Assembly (NCBI GenBank): GCA_934456315.1 | Contig: CAKSHG010000012.1 | Location: 1-23,512, forward strand | Reading direction: 5' to 3' | DNA length: 23,512 bases | Source: an uncultured Oscillospiraceae bacterium | Lineage (GTDB): Bacteria > Bacillota > Clostridia > Oscillospirales > Ruminococcaceae | Shown here: one piece after another, positions 10,717 to 16,699 of the stretch | Position numbering within the stretch: position 1 is the stretch's first letter | How the letters are laid out: the number at the start of each line of letters is the position of its first letter | Translations under genes and position numbers: made by a program | Notes under the pieces: generated by a model | The model's input: only the letters and a program-made list of their open reading frames with translations | What the model was told of the DNA's origin: nothing | Database searches by the model: none

Positions 10717-11910
10717 TTGCACATACTTAATATCGACATGTATCAGACTCTCGCGTTCGCTGTGGGAGTGCTGTTCCTCGGAGGGTTCCTCAAGAAGAAG
10801 ATACGCATTCTCGAAACCTTCTGCATTCCCGCGCCGGTCATCGGCGGACTTATTTTCGCGCTGGTTTCCTGCCTGCTGTACGTCACCGGGGTCGTCGAAT
10901 TCAACTTCGACGAAACGCTGAAGAACGTCTGCATGGTGATGTTCTTCACCTCGGTGGGATTCCAGGCTAACCTCAAGGTGCTGAAAGCCGGAGGGCTTAG
11001 CCTGGTGATATTCCTGGGCTGCCTGTTCGTGCTGATCGTGGTTCAGAACCTCGCCGCTGTCGGGCTTTCCGAAGTACTGGATATCAGCCCGCTCGTCGGA
11101 ATGTGCACCGGCTCTATCCCTATGGTCGGCGGTCACGGGACCTCCGGCGCGTTCGGTCCGGTGCTGGAGGACTTCGGCATTGAGGGCGCGACGACGTTCT
11201 GCACAGCTGCGGCAACGTTCGGACTTATCATCAGCTCGCTTATCGGCGGTCCCATCGCGCGGCGCCTGATAATCCGCCACGACCTCATGAAGCACGTTAC
11301 AGCGGAGGACGCGACCATTCTCGCCGAGGAGGAGCAGAAGCACCACCGCTCGGTAAGCATGTACGCTCCGGCAGCGTACCAGATAGCCATTGCCATGGGA
11401 CTCGGCACAGTGGTTTCCTGGGCGCTTTCCCTCACGGGAATGACGTTCCCGATATACATCGGTTCGATGATAGTCGCAGCGTTCATGCGGAACATCGACG
11501 AGTACACAGGGAAGCTGCATATCCACATGGGCGAGATAAACGACATCGGCGGGATATGCCTGTCGCTTTTCCTGGGTATCGCGATGATCACGCTGAAGCT
11601 GTGGCAGCTCGCGGAGCTTGCGCTGCCGCTGGTGGTGCTGCTTATCGCGCAGGTGATAATCATTTCACTGTTCGCGTATTTTGTGGTGTTCAACGTCATG
11701 GGCAGGGACTACGACGCGGCGGTGCTTTCGGCGGGCGTATGCGGTTTCGGCATGGGCGCGACTCCCAACGCGATGGCTAACATGCAGGCGATAACCGAGA
11801 AATTCGCGCCGTCGGTCAAGGCTTACCTGCTGGTACCCATCGTGGGAAGCATGTTTGCGGATTTCATCAACAGTCTGGTCATTACTTTCTTCATAAATAT
11901 CCTGAACTGA
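10717..11910 (+). CDS. gltS: GltS-type sodium/glutamate symporter
   Basis: A 397-residue integral membrane protein, the usual length for GltS (about 400), predicted to carry glutamate or a similar dicarboxylate inward with Na+. Its two inverted repeats each keep the re-entrant-loop signature: GSIPMVGGHGTSGAFGP (about 132-148) and GFGMGATPNAMANMQ (about 343-357). Around ten hydrophobic segments are visible. Translation probably starts at the TTG at 10717; AGGAGG at 10701-10706 is ten bases upstream and overlaps the stop of the TAXI gene, so the pair is coupled. GltS normally needs no binding protein, which makes the pairing with a TAXI receptor the odd feature. A 59-codon gene follows in the same operon. 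Confidence 0.93.
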   Translation: MHILNIDMYQTLAFAVGVLFLGGFLKKKIRILETFCIPAPVIGGLIFALVSCLLYVTGVVEFNFDETLKNVCMVMFFTSVGFQANLKVLKAGGLSLVIFLGCLFVLIVVQNLAAVGLSEVLDISPLVGMCTGSIPMVGGHGTSGAFGPVLEDFGIEGATTFCTAAATFGLIISSLIGGPIARRLIIRHDLMKHVTAEDATILAEEEQKHHRSVSMYAPAAYQIAIAMGLGTVVSWALSLTGMTFPIYIGSMIVAAFMRNIDEYTGKLHIHMGEINDIGGICLSLFLGIAMITLKLWQLAELALPLVVLLIAQVIIISLFAYFVVFNVMGRDYDAAVLSAGVCGFGMGATPNAMANMQAITEKFAPSVKAYLLVPIVGSMFADFINSLVITFFINILN

Positions 11911-11928
11911 CAGAATGGAGGTAATTCT

Positions 11929-12108
11929 ATGAAAGACAAAAACAACAGGCTGGATTTCTTCTCGGAAAATCTGGCGTTCCCCGAGGTGCACGTTGATTCC
12001 CAGAAAAATGAGGACGACAACGAGCCGGCAGCGCCCCACGGAGATGTTGCGATAGATAACCTCGCCGTCCCGGAGGTCAAGGTCAGGGACATCAAGAAGA
12101 AAAAATAA
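11929..12108 (+). CDS. Small charged protein (59 aa) with a duplicated NLAxPEVxV motif
   Basis: I do not recognise this protein. It is a 59-residue, strongly charged product with no signal peptide or membrane segment, so it is probably cytoplasmic and largely unstructured. It carries two copies of one motif, ENLAFPEVHVDS (residues 13-24) and DNLAVPEVKVRD (43-54), separated by an acidic/Pro-rich stretch, and ends in four lysines. The reading frame is supported by GGAGGT seven bases before the ATG, an 18-base gap from the gltS stop, and a strong terminator five bases after the TAA. It is the third gene of the TAXI-gltS operon and may be an accessory or regulatory subunit of the transporter. That role is inference from position only. 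Confidence 0.7.
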   Translation: MKDKNNRLDFFSENLAFPEVHVDSQKNEDDNEPAAPHGDVAIDNLAVPEVKVRDIKKKK

Positions 12109-12112
12109 GTTC

Positions 12113-12147
12113 AGCCGCCGTTTGCTAAAACGGCGGCTTGGCTTTTG
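12113..12147. terminator. Bidirectional rho-independent terminator
   Basis: AGCCGCCGTTT (12113-12123) and AAACGGCGGCT (12128-12138) form an 11-bp stem with a 4-base loop. Rightward it is followed by TTGGCTTTTGT. Leftward it runs into TTATTTTTTC, so it can also end the minus-strand gene at 12208-13452. Confidence 0.85.
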
Positions 12148-12207
12148 TCTGTCGTATGGATCTATGTAGCTGGAGTTTGTCTTACTGCAACCCCAGCCGG
12201 AATCGCA

Positions 12208-13452
12208 TTACTTTGTGCGCTTTCTGGAAAGAGCCAGAACAGCTCCCGCGCAGAGCGCAGCCGAAACTGCGACAGCAGCGCTTTCGGCTCCGGTTTCGGG
12301 ATTGCCCTTCACGCCGGAATCCTCGCCCGAAGTTTCGCCGGAGGCTTCATCAGGAGCCGCATCGGCGCGCTTGGTGTAGGTGATGGAGCCCTCGTCATTG
12401 GTGAGCGTGAGCGTCAGGCTTCCGTCGTCGCCGGAGGTCAGGGTGTAGTCAGCGTGCTCCGCTTCGTATGCTTCGTTGTCGTAGGCAACGTAAACGCCTT
12501 CGCCGCTTTCGCCGCCGTCGTACAGGTAAGCGCTGAAGTCCCTGGTCTTAACGCCGTTCATGTAGGTTTCGCCGTGACCGCTGCCGTTAATGGTGAAGTA
12601 AAGCTCGGTATCCGCGTACTCCTCGCCGAATTCGGACAGGTCGCAGTCCCAGGTGCCCACCAGGTCGGATATCTGCGCGACGGAACTTTCGGTGCGCTCC
12701 GAGAAATCAGAGTTCTCAAGGCAGAACAGCCCTATGCAGTTGTCGATGGTGTGACGGTCTGCGGCGGCGTCCATGCCTGCGGTCAGCCAGTATGCGTAAG
12801 GTCCCTCAAGGTAGCGCTGAAGCTCCTCAAGCTCGCTTCCGTAGCGGAATTCTATGTGGAAGGTCGCAGCCATCGTATCGTCGCGGAAGAAGAAATAGTT
12901 GAACTCTCCCGCTTCGTCGGTACTCTTGTAAACGTCACAGGGGAACGCCACCGGCATTTCCACGCCGCCCCAGTTCAGCGTTTCACCGTCGCCGATGTTG
13001 TACTGACCGAGGTACTCATATTCGTGGGTCACGGTGCTGCCGTCGTCGAGGGTTATCGCTGCGGTGTTGTCCGCGTTGAACGTGAACTGCTTCGCGCCGT
13101 TGATGTACCAGCAGTCGAACGCCGCCGCGCCGCTCTCCGCGATGTAGTCCACTGCTTCCTGTCCGTAGCGGTCGGAGCTTATCGAGCCTTTCAGCGCCTG
13201 CGCAGCTGCCTCCGCGCCGTCCTCGCCGACTACTGCGGCGCAGTACTTGTACCACAGGTCGGAGTACTTTTCGTCAAGTATCACGTCGAACAGATTGGCG
13301 TAGCTCGTGGAGGTTTCCCCGGCTATATCCGTCCACGCTCCCGTGGTGCCGAATCCGCTTTCAGCAGAGCCGTCCTCCGCGAACGCGCCCGTCGATACCG
13401 CGAGCACCGCTCCGGCGGCTATTATGGAGGTCATCGTGTTTATAAGTTTCAT
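12208..13452 (-). CDS. Sortase-anchored surface protein with ZinT-like and lipocalin-like domains
   Basis: A 414-residue exported protein. Residues 1-25 are a signal peptide (ending AFA). Residues about 48-226 resemble the ZinT/AdcA C-terminal metal-binding fold: HEYEYLGQY, then EFNYFFFRDDTMAATFHIEFRYGS aligned to the ZinT YIQFSDHIIAP..HFHIFMGND segment. The ligands differ: the SDH histidine is Asp here and HFH is TFH, leaving H199. Residues about 262-361 (LVGTWDCDL...GSITYTKR) look like a lipocalin-type barrel. The C terminus has a Glu/Ser/Gly-rich linker, NPETG at 384-388, a hydrophobic segment and RKRTK, a sortase signal. It probably handles a metal or metal-bearing ligand at the cell wall. 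Two DtxR-type boxes downstream of its promoter point to iron or manganese control. The start at 13452 has AAAGGG about nine bases upstream. Confidence 0.75.
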   Translation of the reverse strand: MKLINTMTSIIAAGAVLAVSTGAFAEDGSAESGFGTTGAWTDIAGETSTSYANLFDVILDEKYSDLWYKYCAAVVGEDGAEAAAQALKGSISSDRYGQEAVDYIAESGAAAFDCWYINGAKQFTFNADNTAAITLDDGSTVTHEYEYLGQYNIGDGETLNWGGVEMPVAFPCDVYKSTDEAGEFNYFFFRDDTMAATFHIEFRYGSELEELQRYLEGPYAYWLTAGMDAAADRHTIDNCIGLFCLENSDFSERTESSVAQISDLVGTWDCDLSEFGEEYADTELYFTINGSGHGETYMNGVKTRDFSAYLYDGGESGEGVYVAYDNEAYEAEHADYTLTSGDDGSLTLTLTNDEGSITYTKRADAAPDEASGETSGEDSGVKGNPETGAESAAVAVSAALCAGAVLALSRKRTK

Positions 13453-13482
13453 TGTGTTCTGCCCTTTCTTTTTTCTATTTTG

Positions 13483-13501
13483 TTAGTTTTAGCTAACCTA
13501 G
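13483..13501. promoter_or_regulatory. DtxR/IdeR-type metal box, proximal copy
   Basis: The minus strand reads CTAGGTTAGCTAAAACTAA, close to the 19-bp DtxR-family consensus TWAGGTWAGSCTWACCTWA; the left half is nearly exact. It lies in the early transcribed region of the ZinT-like gene. Confidence 0.6.
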
Positions 13502-13511
13502 TTGTATAGAT

Positions 13512-13530
13512 TTTGGTTAGTCATAACTAC
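13512..13530. promoter_or_regulatory. DtxR/IdeR-type metal box, start-site copy
   Basis: The minus strand reads GTAGTTATGACTAACCAAA, matching about 13 of 19 positions of the DtxR-family consensus with the CTAACC half intact. It covers the expected transcript start (near 13530). The centre is 29 bp from that of the neighbouring box, so two dimers could bind side by side. Confidence 0.5.
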
Positions 13531-13536
13531 CTCTGT

Positions 13537-13565
13537 ATTTTACCACAACTTTCCGAGTTTGTCAA
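13537..13565 (-). promoter_or_regulatory. Sigma-A promoter of the ZinT-like surface protein gene
   Basis: Minus strand: TTGACA (13560-13565), 17-base spacer, TAAAAT (13537-13542). Both metal boxes lie just downstream, as expected for repression. Confidence 0.8.
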
Positions 13566-13601
13566 GTGGGGGACGTGATTTTTCCTCGAACAGCAGGCAG
13601 G

Positions 13602-13630
13602 TTGACTTGCCGCGCGGAACATGCTATAAT
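13602..13630 (+). promoter_or_regulatory. Sigma-A promoter of the C39-like peptidase gene
   Basis: TTGACT (13602-13607), 17-base spacer, TATAAT (13625-13630). The start is expected at about 13636-13638, inside the left arm of the following hairpin. Confidence 0.8.
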
Positions 13631-13632
13631 TA

Positions 13633-13659
13633 CAGACGGCGCAGGCTCTGCGCCGTCTG
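13633..13659 (+). promoter_or_regulatory. 12-bp perfect hairpin at the mRNA 5' end
   Basis: CAGACGGCGCAG (13633-13644) pairs perfectly with 13648-13659 around the 3-base loop GCT. It begins at the predicted transcript start and ends 22 bases before the ATG at 13682. It could stabilise the mRNA 5' end or, as DNA, serve as an operator. It has no U-tract and is not a terminator. Confidence 0.65.
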
Positions 13660-13681
13660 AATCACGAAAGCAGGTGAAAGA

Positions 13682-14047
13682 ATGAACATCAGGTATATCC
13701 ACGAGCCGACCGACCTCCAGTGCGGGCAGGCGGTGCTTGCTATGCTGCTCGGGACGACGGCGGAGGACATCTGCGGGTACCTCGGCAACGACCGGGAAAC
13801 CGACCTGCGGGAAATGAAGCGCGTCCTCGCCGAACACGGCGTGGGATTCTCCCCGGAGCGCAGGCAGGCGCAGACCACCGCAGACCTCCCGCGCTGCGCC
13901 CTGCTAAGCCTGGAAACGCCGCGCTGCTGGCACTGGTCGCTGTACGCGGACGGCGTTTTCTACGACCCGGAGCACGGCGTTCTGACTGATTTCCCGCAGT
14001 CGGCGCGGAAATTCTACTGGGAGATCTTCCCCGAAACGCTGCCGTGA
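13682..14047 (+). CDS. Small stand-alone C39-like cysteine peptidase domain protein
   Basis: A 121-residue cytoplasmic protein whose whole length looks like a peptidase C39-type papain fold. LQCGQAVLAMLLG (about 12-24) carries the candidate nucleophile Cys14 in the usual Q-C-G-x-A context. HWSLYADGVFYDPEHG (about 83-98) carries the His and a following Asp. C39 domains are best known from bacteriocin exporters, where they cut double-glycine leaders, but this one has no ABC or membrane part and no precursor peptide nearby, so its substrate is unknown. The ATG at 13682 has AGGTGA six bases upstream. It has a good promoter and a 5' hairpin. Related small proteins are often annotated as papain-like or C39-family hypothetical proteins. 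Confidence 0.65.
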   Translation: MNIRYIHEPTDLQCGQAVLAMLLGTTAEDICGYLGNDRETDLREMKRVLAEHGVGFSPERRQAQTTADLPRCALLSLETPRCWHWSLYADGVFYDPEHGVLTDFPQSARKFYWEIFPETLP

Positions 14048-14063
14048 CCTCCGCGTCCGGAGC

Positions 14064-14333
14064 TCACTTCAGCCGCATGTACAGCAGCGGGTAGGGAGCG
14101 CCATCCTCGTCGCGGTCGGTGCGCTTGTAGGTTTCGAAGCCCATGTGACGGTAGAATCCGACCGCCTGCGGATTCTGCTCGTTTACGGTCAGCTCCCGTA
14201 TCCCGAAATTGCGTATCCCGTACTCCAGCAGCCGCCTTCCAAGCCCCGCGCCGCGCTCCCCGGAAGAGATGAACAGCATTTCCAGGCGGCGGTCTGGAGC
14301 CGGCTCCGGAAGAACGCTGCGTGAATTCGCGAA
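14064..14333 (-). pseudogene. GNAT acetyltransferase remnant (C-terminal half)
   Basis: The frame from 14333 down to the TGA at 14064 encodes the C-terminal half of a GNAT N-acetyltransferase. It contains RLEMLFISSGERGAGLGRRLL, the beta4 and acetyl-CoA pyrophosphate loop (R/Q-x-x-G-x-G/A pattern), then ELTVNEQNPQAVGFYRHMGF and a C-terminal strand. The N-terminal 60-70 residues expected for the family are missing. An in-frame stop lies at 14334-14336, and beyond it the sequence is a hairpin and a 9-bp repeat tract. The only internal ATG (14279) would give 71 residues and has no convincing ribosome binding site. It converges with the C39-like gene, with 16 bases between the stops. I judge it a truncated gene, probably inactive. 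Confidence 0.7.
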
Positions 14334-14344
14334 TCATGTGAATC

Positions 14345-14370
14345 AGCCCCCGGCAGATCGTCCGGGGGCT
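14345..14370 (+). terminator. Rho-independent terminator-like hairpin
   Basis: AGCCCCCGG (14345-14353) and CCGGGGGCT (14362-14370) form a 9-bp GC-rich stem with an 8-base loop, followed rightward by GTAATTTTGT. The U-tract orientation suits transcripts from the C39-like gene reading through the GNAT remnant. Confidence 0.6.
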
Positions 14371-14390
14371 GTAATTTTGTAGGAATTTCG

Positions 14391-14481
14391 GGATTCGCCG
14401 GATTTGCCAGATTCGCGTGGATTCAGGCGAATCTGTAGGTTCGCCGCGTTAGCTGGATTCGCGAGATTCGCGGGATTCAGC
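14391..14481. repeat. Degenerate 9-bp repeat tract (RGATTCGCS)
   Basis: Three tandem units at 14391-14417 (GGATTCGCC, GGATTTGCC, AGATTCGCG) and three more at 14455-14481 (GGATTCGCG, AGATTCGCG, GGATTCAGC) flank scattered or inverted copies such as GCGAATC at 14427-14433. The right-hand array encodes the ESRESRESS tail of the membrane protein gene ending at 14449. The unit is too short and has no spacers, so this is a minisatellite, not a CRISPR array. Confidence 0.65.
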
Positions 14482-15444
14482 CGGGTCACCTGGAACGTCA
14501 GGCGAGCCGGACGTGCCTTTCCTGCGGAAACACAGCGCCGCCGCCATAAATACCGCTGCGCCTGCGAGGACCTCCGCCGGGTAGACCAGCAGCGATTCCT
14601 CCGGAATGATCATCGGGAGCACTCCCAGCGCCCCCGCAGGAGGAATGAACTGCCCTGCGGCTCTCATCACTGCGAGCGCAGCCACTACTGAAATCACCGC
14701 CGCGACCGTCAGCGGAAACCCGGCGAGGATACACATCAGGTACCTCGACGCCGCCCCCGCGAGCGCGCAGGCGGCGATGATGAGCACAGTTCTTACGGGC
14801 TTGCTGCGCGCCTTGCTCTGCGGGTTCGAAAACTCGGTGAACGCCACCAGCAGCGGCGGAGCAATACAGAACTGCGCCCCGAAGCTGATCAGCGGAAACG
14901 CCAGCGCGGCAGCGACGACCGTCCGGACTGCGGCGGAACCCCACATGAAGCCGTCCGGTCCGGGAAGCGGTCGGAACTCCTCCGGCTGGCAGACCCCGGC
15001 GCGTTCGAGAACGTACTGCGCTAGGCAGGTCAGCACTGTCATGCTGACTGCGGAGATGGGGTAGATGATGGTGTCCGTTCCCATCAGCACGGGAAGCGCC
15101 GCCGCTGAAATCAGCGGCGCGAAGCTCGTCCGGGAAAGCAGGAATATCACCTGGCACAGCGCGTAAGCCGCCGCAAGCCCCGCCGCCTTCGGGAGCGGGC
15201 TGAACCGTACGATGAGTATCCCGATGACCGAGCAGAGCGCTATCAGCAGCACCATGCGCGTCCGGCTGACCCTCCAGGAGTGCTTCGGGGCGGCTATCGC
15301 GCCGACCGTCAGCGCGGTTATCTCCGGGAAGATGACCTCCCTTTCGCCGAGCAGCTCCGCTGCTCCGACCATCGCGGCGGCAAGCCCCGCGCAGACTGCG
15401 GCGCGGATAATGTAGTTCCTGCCGGAATTCACGTCAGCGCTCAC
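14449..15444 (-). CDS. Polytopic membrane protein, HPP-like
   Basis: A 331-residue integral membrane protein with about ten hydrophobic segments. Two halves each show a P-rich intramembrane pattern resembling HPP-family proteins (VIFPEITALTVGAIAAPKHSW near 37-57 and FIPPAGALGVLPMIIPEESLLVYPAEVLAG near 264-293). HPP proteins are poorly characterised, with nitrite transport reported for plant and cyanobacterial members, so function here is unknown. The proposed GTG start at 15444 overlaps the end of the upstream gene by 11 bases. A second GTG at 15432 has GGTGAG seven bases upstream and is a good alternative. The gene is therefore coupled to the tocopherol-cyclase-like gene and may act with it. 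Its C-terminal tail, ESRESRESS, comes from a 9-bp repeat tract that continues past the stop. Confidence 0.65.
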   Translation of the reverse strand: MSADVNSGRNYIIRAAVCAGLAAAMVGAAELLGEREVIFPEITALTVGAIAAPKHSWRVSRTRMVLLIALCSVIGILIVRFSPLPKAAGLAAAYALCQVIFLLSRTSFAPLISAAALPVLMGTDTIIYPISAVSMTVLTCLAQYVLERAGVCQPEEFRPLPGPDGFMWGSAAVRTVVAAALAFPLISFGAQFCIAPPLLVAFTEFSNPQSKARSKPVRTVLIIAACALAGAASRYLMCILAGFPLTVAAVISVVAALAVMRAAGQFIPPAGALGVLPMIIPEESLLVYPAEVLAGAAVFMAAALCFRRKGTSGSPDVPGDPAESRESRESS

Positions 15445-16567
15445 CGTACTCGCAGCCGACGTGCTCCGCGCGGATATCGTCCACCAGGAACAGCCCGCCG
15501 TCGGTGTCCCTGCCCCAGAGCTTCAGCCTGCCCTTTCCGGTGCCGCCGTTCCACAGGCGCTTCAGCAGCATGGAGCCGTCCGGAGCTTCGTAGTTCATCA
15601 GCAGCATTTCCGACTTGGGACAGCTTATGCGGGCTTCCAGCTTTCCGTAGGCGGAGGTCTGCGCGACGCGCCACTTTACCTCCTCGTCGGTTTCGGCGCA
15701 GTCGAAGCGGGTCTGGGTGAACAGCGCCGGCTTCGAGAAGTTGAACTCGAACTCCCTGCCCTCGTAATAGAACGCCGAAAGCAGCTGTCTGCCGAGGGAT
15801 ATCCCCGCGAGCTTCGGCTGACCTCCGCCGATGTCGAACGCGCTGTTCTTCAGCTTACGCCCGGCGAGGTTGCTGTACAGGTCGCTGGAGCTAAGCCACA
15901 CCCACGGAGAGGTGAACCGCCTGCCCCAGTTCTTGTCCGCGTAGCCGCAGCAGCGCTCCGGAGTGACCTCGTACTTCTCGCCGTCGAACTCCACCTCGCC
16001 GGTGTAGGCAGTTTTCATTCCCTCGGCGTGCCAGTACATATCGAACGCCTGTGCCGCGCGGAACGGCTTCGCAGCGCCGTATCCCACGTTGAACGCTATC
16101 TTCTTGTCGAGTTTGAGATCCCATCTCATTTTCCCGGCGGAGCACATGTATTCCGGGTGCTCCGCGCAGTCCTCCTCCGAGAGGTCGACGCTGCCCTTGA
16201 GCACGAAATCCGAAGCGAAGCAGTCCTCCGCTATGACGGAGTAGGGAGCGTTGCGGCTTACTGCCACCTTATTCCAGCCGAAGAACCTGTGTATCTGCTT
16301 TGCGCCCTCGCCCCAGGCTCCCGCCTTTACCATCAGGTAGGACGGCTTCACGCCGTTTTCGCGGCAGAACGGGAGCTGACCGAACGTGGGAGCCCTCCCG
16401 CCGAACTCCGGGTTGCACAGGAAGAACTCCACGAAGAACGAGCGCTCCTCCCCGGTGCGGACGTTTACTCCGGTGAAGCTGTGCCACCACCAGTCGTAGC
16501 CCTCGCTGCGGAGCGGTCCTTTCAGCATGCATGCGTCGCGGTTGAGGTCAGGTATATTGAAACTCAT
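15434..16567 (-). CDS. Tocopherol-cyclase-like family protein
   Basis: A 377-residue soluble protein without a signal peptide. It resembles the bacterial members of the tocopherol cyclase family: GYDWWWHSFTGVN (23-35) near the N terminus, FFVEFFLCNP (44-53), and GYADKNWGRRFTSPWVWLSSSDL (208-230), the Y-x-x-K-N-W-G segment typical of the family. Plant and cyanobacterial enzymes close the chromanol ring of tocopherol, but a fermentative gut bacterium is not expected to make tocopherol, so the true substrate is unknown; a lipid, quinone or isoprenoid is possible. The ATG at 16567 has AAGGAG about ten bases upstream. It is the first gene of a two-gene operon with the overlapping HPP-like membrane protein and is divergent from a MocR-type regulator. 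Confidence 0.72.
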   Translation of the reverse strand: MSFNIPDLNRDACMLKGPLRSEGYDWWWHSFTGVNVRTGEERSFFVEFFLCNPEFGGRAPTFGQLPFCRENGVKPSYLMVKAGAWGEGAKQIHRFFGWNKVAVSRNAPYSVIAEDCFASDFVLKGSVDLSEEDCAEHPEYMCSAGKMRWDLKLDKKIAFNVGYGAAKPFRAAQAFDMYWHAEGMKTAYTGEVEFDGEKYEVTPERCCGYADKNWGRRFTSPWVWLSSSDLYSNLAGRKLKNSAFDIGGGQPKLAGISLGRQLLSAFYYEGREFEFNFSKPALFTQTRFDCAETDEEVKWRVAQTSAYGKLEARISCPKSEMLLMNYEAPDGSMLLKRLWNGGTGKGRLKLWGRDTDGGLFLVDDIRAEHVGCEYGER

Positions 16568-16605
16568 GTTGATATCTCTCCTTTTATTTAAATATGTATA
16601 TAAAG

Positions 16606-16634
16606 ATTATACCACACAAATCAACATTCGTCAA
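16606..16634 (-). promoter_or_regulatory. Sigma-A promoter of the tocopherol-cyclase-like operon
   Basis: Minus strand: TTGACG (16629-16634), 17-base spacer, TATAAT (16606-16611). Confidence 0.85.
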
Positions 16635-16656
16635 TTGCATTTTTCAACTATTGCAA
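16635..16656. promoter_or_regulatory. Candidate MocR operator: direct repeat of TTGCA
   Basis: TTGCA occurs at 16635-16639 and again at 16651-16655, each preceded by a CAA, between the two divergent promoters; the second copy is the -35 box of the regulator gene. MocR proteins typically bind direct repeats in such regions. The assignment is tentative. Confidence 0.35.
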
Positions 16657-16679
16657 ATAAAGCGGAAATGTTGTATAAT
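16651..16679 (+). promoter_or_regulatory. Sigma-A promoter of the MocR-type regulator gene
   Basis: TTGCAA (16651-16656), 17-base spacer, TATAAT (16674-16679), with a leader of about 14 bases to the ATG at 16700. Confidence 0.85.
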
Positions 16680-16699
16680 AAAGCGGGGAGAGTGATAGA

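Noticed and set aside
10714..11526. 270-codon minus-strand frame opposite gltS
   Set aside because: It is rich in His, Arg and Glu with no family features. gltS on the plus strand is unmistakable.
12168..12198. Second hairpin downstream of the ZinT-like gene as a terminator
   Set aside because: A roughly 9-bp stem (GCTGGAGTT with AACCCCAGC, one G-U on the minus-strand RNA) can be drawn, but there is no U-tract and a strong bidirectional terminator lies just beyond.
12145..13509. 454-codon plus-strand frame opposite the ZinT-like gene
   Set aside because: It is Val/Arg/Ala-rich with no domain, begins inside a terminator tail and would read through the metal boxes. The opposite frame has a signal peptide, domains and a sortase signal.
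13682..14047. Bacteriocin/lanthipeptide export locus based on the C39-like gene
   Set aside because: There is no ABC transporter, precursor peptide with a double-glycine leader, or modification enzyme nearby.
14014..14337. 107-codon minus-strand frame as a gene
   Set aside because: It is the wrong frame relative to the GNAT remnant; it overlaps the end of the C39-like gene and its product is Arg/Gly-rich without features.
14391..14481. CRISPR-like repeat array
   Set aside because: Units are 9 bp, degenerate and mostly without spacers, and part of the tract is coding. It fits a minisatellite.
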